From Roseovarius sp. (GTDB lineage Bacteria > Pseudomonadota > Alphaproteobacteria > Rhodobacterales > Rhodobacteraceae): a DNA stretch of 6,623 nucleotides. The stretch covers positions 1 to 6,623 of the forward strand of contig JALQUE010000430.1 in the NCBI GenBank assembly GCA_023260815.1, read 5' to 3'. This document shows positions 5,102 through 6,623 of the stretch, in pieces. Position 1 is the first letter of the stretch; each line of letters starts with the position of its first letter. Position numbers and translations under genes: made by a program. Below the pieces are notes generated by a model that saw only the letters and a program-made list of their open reading frames with translations, made no database searches and was not told the DNA's origin.

Positions 5102-5865
5102 CCCATTTTCTCGACGTCGATGCCCTGACCATGCGCTTTGGCGGGCTGACCGCCGTTGACGGCCTGAGCCTGAAGGTCAGGCATGGTGAAATCCACGGTC
5201 TGATCGGCCCCAATGGGGCGGGCAAGACAACCACGTTCAACATGATCTCGGGGTTCTACAAGCCGACATCGGGCGAGGTGCGGTTGCGCGGCGAGGTCAT
5301 CTCGGGGTTGCGGATGCACGAGGTGGCGCGGCGCGGTGTGGTGCGGACCTTTCAGCATTCGACGCTTTTTGCCGAGATGACGGTTCTGGAAAACGCGCTG
5401 GTCGGCACGCATATGGCGTTCCGGCCCAACATCTTCGCCGCGATCGCTGGCTGGGATCGCGAGGACCGGCGCGGCGCCGAGGCGCGGGCAAGGGAGGCTC
5501 TGGAGTTTTTCGGGCTGGATCATCTGAAGGGGGAATTGGCCGGAGACCTGAGCCATGGGCATCAGCGCGCGCTTGGGCTGGCGGTGGCCTATGCCAGCCA
5601 TCCCGATGTGATGCTGCTGGACGAGCCGTTTACGGGCATGAACCCTGAAGAGACGCGCGGGATGATGGATTTGATGCGCAAGCTGCGCGAGGACGGGATC
5701 ACCATTCTGATCGTCGAGCATGACATGCAGGCGATCATGGGCCTGTGCGATACGATCACCTGCATGAGCTTTGGCAAGTTTCTGGCCGAGGGCGGCCCGG
5801 CCGACATCCGCAACCATCCGGCGGTGATCGAGGCTTATCTGGGGGGCGCGCGCCATGTTGCTTGA
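5098..5865 (+). CDS. ABC transporter ATP-binding protein, LivG type
   Basis: One of the two cytoplasmic ATPases that power the importer; 255 aa, the typical LivG length. The nucleotide-binding motifs are complete: Walker A GPNGAGKTT (37-45), Q-loop Gln86 in RTFQHSTLF, signature LSHGHQ (151-156), Walker B VMLLDE with the catalytic Glu176, and switch His208 in IVEHDM. The region 105-150 carries the longer helical insert usual in LivG. The signature has His at two positions where LSYGQQ is common, but the key Ser, Gly and final Gln remain. A strong ribosome-binding site, AGGAGGG at 5084-5090, lies 7 bases before the ATG. It overlaps the LivM-type gene by 4 bp and the LivF-type gene by 11 bp. Confidence 0.96.
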   Translation: MTHFLDVDALTMRFGGLTAVDGLSLKVRHGEIHGLIGPNGAGKTTTFNMISGFYKPTSGEVRLRGEVISGLRMHEVARRGVVRTFQHSTLFAEMTVLENALVGTHMAFRPNIFAAIAGWDREDRRGAEARAREALEFFGLDHLKGELAGDLSHGHQRALGLAVAYASHPDVMLLDEPFTGMNPEETRGMMDLMRKLREDGITILIVEHDMQAIMGLCDTITCMSFGKFLAEGGPADIRNHPAVIEAYLGGARHVA

Positions 5866-6562
5866 GTTGCGGGATGTCTCGGTCAGTTATGGCAAGGTGT
5901 CGGCAGTGCGGGGCATCTCGCTTGGCGTGCCGGACGGGGCGATCGTGACGATCATCGGGGGCAACGGCGCGGGAAAGACGACCACGCTGCGCGCGATGTC
6001 GGGCATGGTGCCGCTGACCGGGGGCGAGATCCATTTCGACGGCCAGCGCATCGACGGGCTGACATCCGACAAGATCGTGGCGCGCGGCATTGCCCATGTG
6101 CCCGAGGGGCGGCGCATCTTTCCCGACATGACGGTCGAGGAAAACCTGCGTACCGGGGCGTTTTTGCGGCGTGACAAGCCGGGGATCGCGGCGGATCTGG
6201 AGCAGGTCTATGAGCGGTTCCCGAGGCTGCGCGAAAGGCGGCGGCAGATGGCCAAGACCATGTCGGGGGGCGAGCAGCAGATGCTGGCGATCGGGCGCGC
6301 GCTGATGTCGGCGCCGCGATTGTTGCTGATGGACGAGCCGTCGATGGGGCTGGCGCCGGTGATTGTCGAAGAGATCGCCCGCATCATCGAGGATATCAAC
6401 GCGCAGGGCGTGCCGGTGGTTCTTGTCGAACAGAATGCCGAGCTGGCGCTGGAACTGGCCAGCCACGCCTATGTGCTGGAGACGGGAAACATGGCACTGG
6501 AGGGGCCAGCCGATGAGCTTCACGACAATGAACATGTTCGCGCCGCGTATCTGGGGATTTGA
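5855..6562 (+). CDS. ABC transporter ATP-binding protein, LivF type
   Basis: The second cytoplasmic ATPase, expected to pair with the LivG-type protein; 235 aa, typical for LivF. Motifs: Walker A GGNGAGKTT (35-43), the family block VPEGRRIFPDMTVEENL (82-98), signature MSGGEQ (136-141) and Walker B LLLMDE (156-161). The switch position is VEQNA (192-196), with Gln where other ABC ATPases have His; this is normal for LivF and implies that the LivG site carries the switch His. The C-terminus RAAYLGI is also a family hallmark. The ATG at 5855 lies 8 bases after a G-rich stretch (5841-5846) and overlaps the upstream gene by 11 bp. Its 3' end appears to overlap the start of another gene. Confidence 0.96.
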   Translation: MLLELRDVSVSYGKVSAVRGISLGVPDGAIVTIIGGNGAGKTTTLRAMSGMVPLTGGEIHFDGQRIDGLTSDKIVARGIAHVPEGRRIFPDMTVEENLRTGAFLRRDKPGIAADLEQVYERFPRLRERRRQMAKTMSGGEQQMLAIGRALMSAPRLLLMDEPSMGLAPVIVEEIARIIEDINAQGVPVVLVEQNAELALELASHAYVLETGNMALEGPADELHDNEHVRAAYLGI

Positions 6563-6623
6563 TTTTGCCTCACCGATGGCGCGGGTGGCGCGGCAGGCGG
6601 GATGGCGGCGGCGCGATCTGATG
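6513..6623 (+). CDS. Probable start of an unidentified gene, truncated by the window edge
   Basis: An open frame begins with ATG at 6513, within the last 50 bp of the LivF-type gene in another frame, and stays open for 37 codons to the window edge. A strong ribosome-binding site, GGAGGGG (6499-6505), lies 7 bases upstream. Beyond the LivF stop most codons in this frame end in G or C (GCG, CGG, GTG, CAG), as in the real genes of the window; the other frames look less coding-like. In-frame ATGs at 6528, 6534 and 6576 are alternative starts. The visible peptide contains APRIWGFDF and a later Arg-rich stretch; I do not recognise the family. If real, it would be the sixth gene of the operon and perhaps an enzyme acting on the imported compound, but that is a guess from position. 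Confidence 0.5.
   Translation, partial: MSFTTMNMFAPRIWGFDFASPMARVARQAGWRRRDLM

Noticed and set aside
6428..6445. Missing switch histidine (VEQNA) in the LivF-type ATPase, considered as a degenerate site
   Set aside because: Gln at this position is usual for LivF proteins, so it is a family trait and not a peculiarity of this locus.

Overview
The window looks like a piece of an alphaproteobacterial chromosome, most likely from the Rhodobacteraceae/Roseobacter lineage. This rests on the high GC content, the strong G/C preference at third codon positions, and a Tat-exported substrate-binding protein. The assignment is an inference from style, since there is no rRNA or marker gene here.

Layout from left to right: (1) the 3' part of a substrate-binding protein gene (SBP-A, + strand, entering from the left edge and ending at 661). 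(2) Seven bases on, convergent, the complete gene of a GntR/FadR-type (FCD) transcriptional regulator on the - strand (669-1394). (3) A 500-bp divergent intergenic region (1395-1894). It holds a very AT-rich core (about 1591-1720), several direct and inverted repeats, and a candidate operator/promoter. (4) A complete branched-chain-amino-acid-type (HAAT) ABC importer operon on the + strand: SBP-B (1895-3184), LivH-type permease (3259-4128), LivM-type permease (4121-5101), LivG-type ATPase (5098-5865) and LivF-type ATPase (5855-6562). (5) A probable further gene that starts inside the 3' end of the LivF gene and runs off the right edge (6513 to beyond 6623).

The five importer genes supply every part of one transporter: a periplasmic binding protein, two membrane subunits and two ATPases. 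The four genes after SBP-B are packed with 4- to 11-bp overlaps, so they are almost certainly co-transcribed. A 74-bp gap with a GC-rich stem-loop separates SBP-B from the permeases. SBP-A and SBP-B are close paralogues (about 57% identity by hand count over 197 ungapped residues). This suggests that two binding proteins feed one permease or that the locus was duplicated. The divergently placed GntR regulator is the obvious candidate controller. The substrate cannot be read from sequence: the family covers branched-chain amino acids, other amino acids, urea, amides and aromatic acids.

I found no mobile element, CRISPR array, tRNA, rRNA or phage gene, and no sign of a wholly new system. The points most worth a second look are the paired SBPs, the regulator's altered metal-binding residues, the ordered repeats in the divergent intergenic region, and the unexplained overlapping gene at the right edge.
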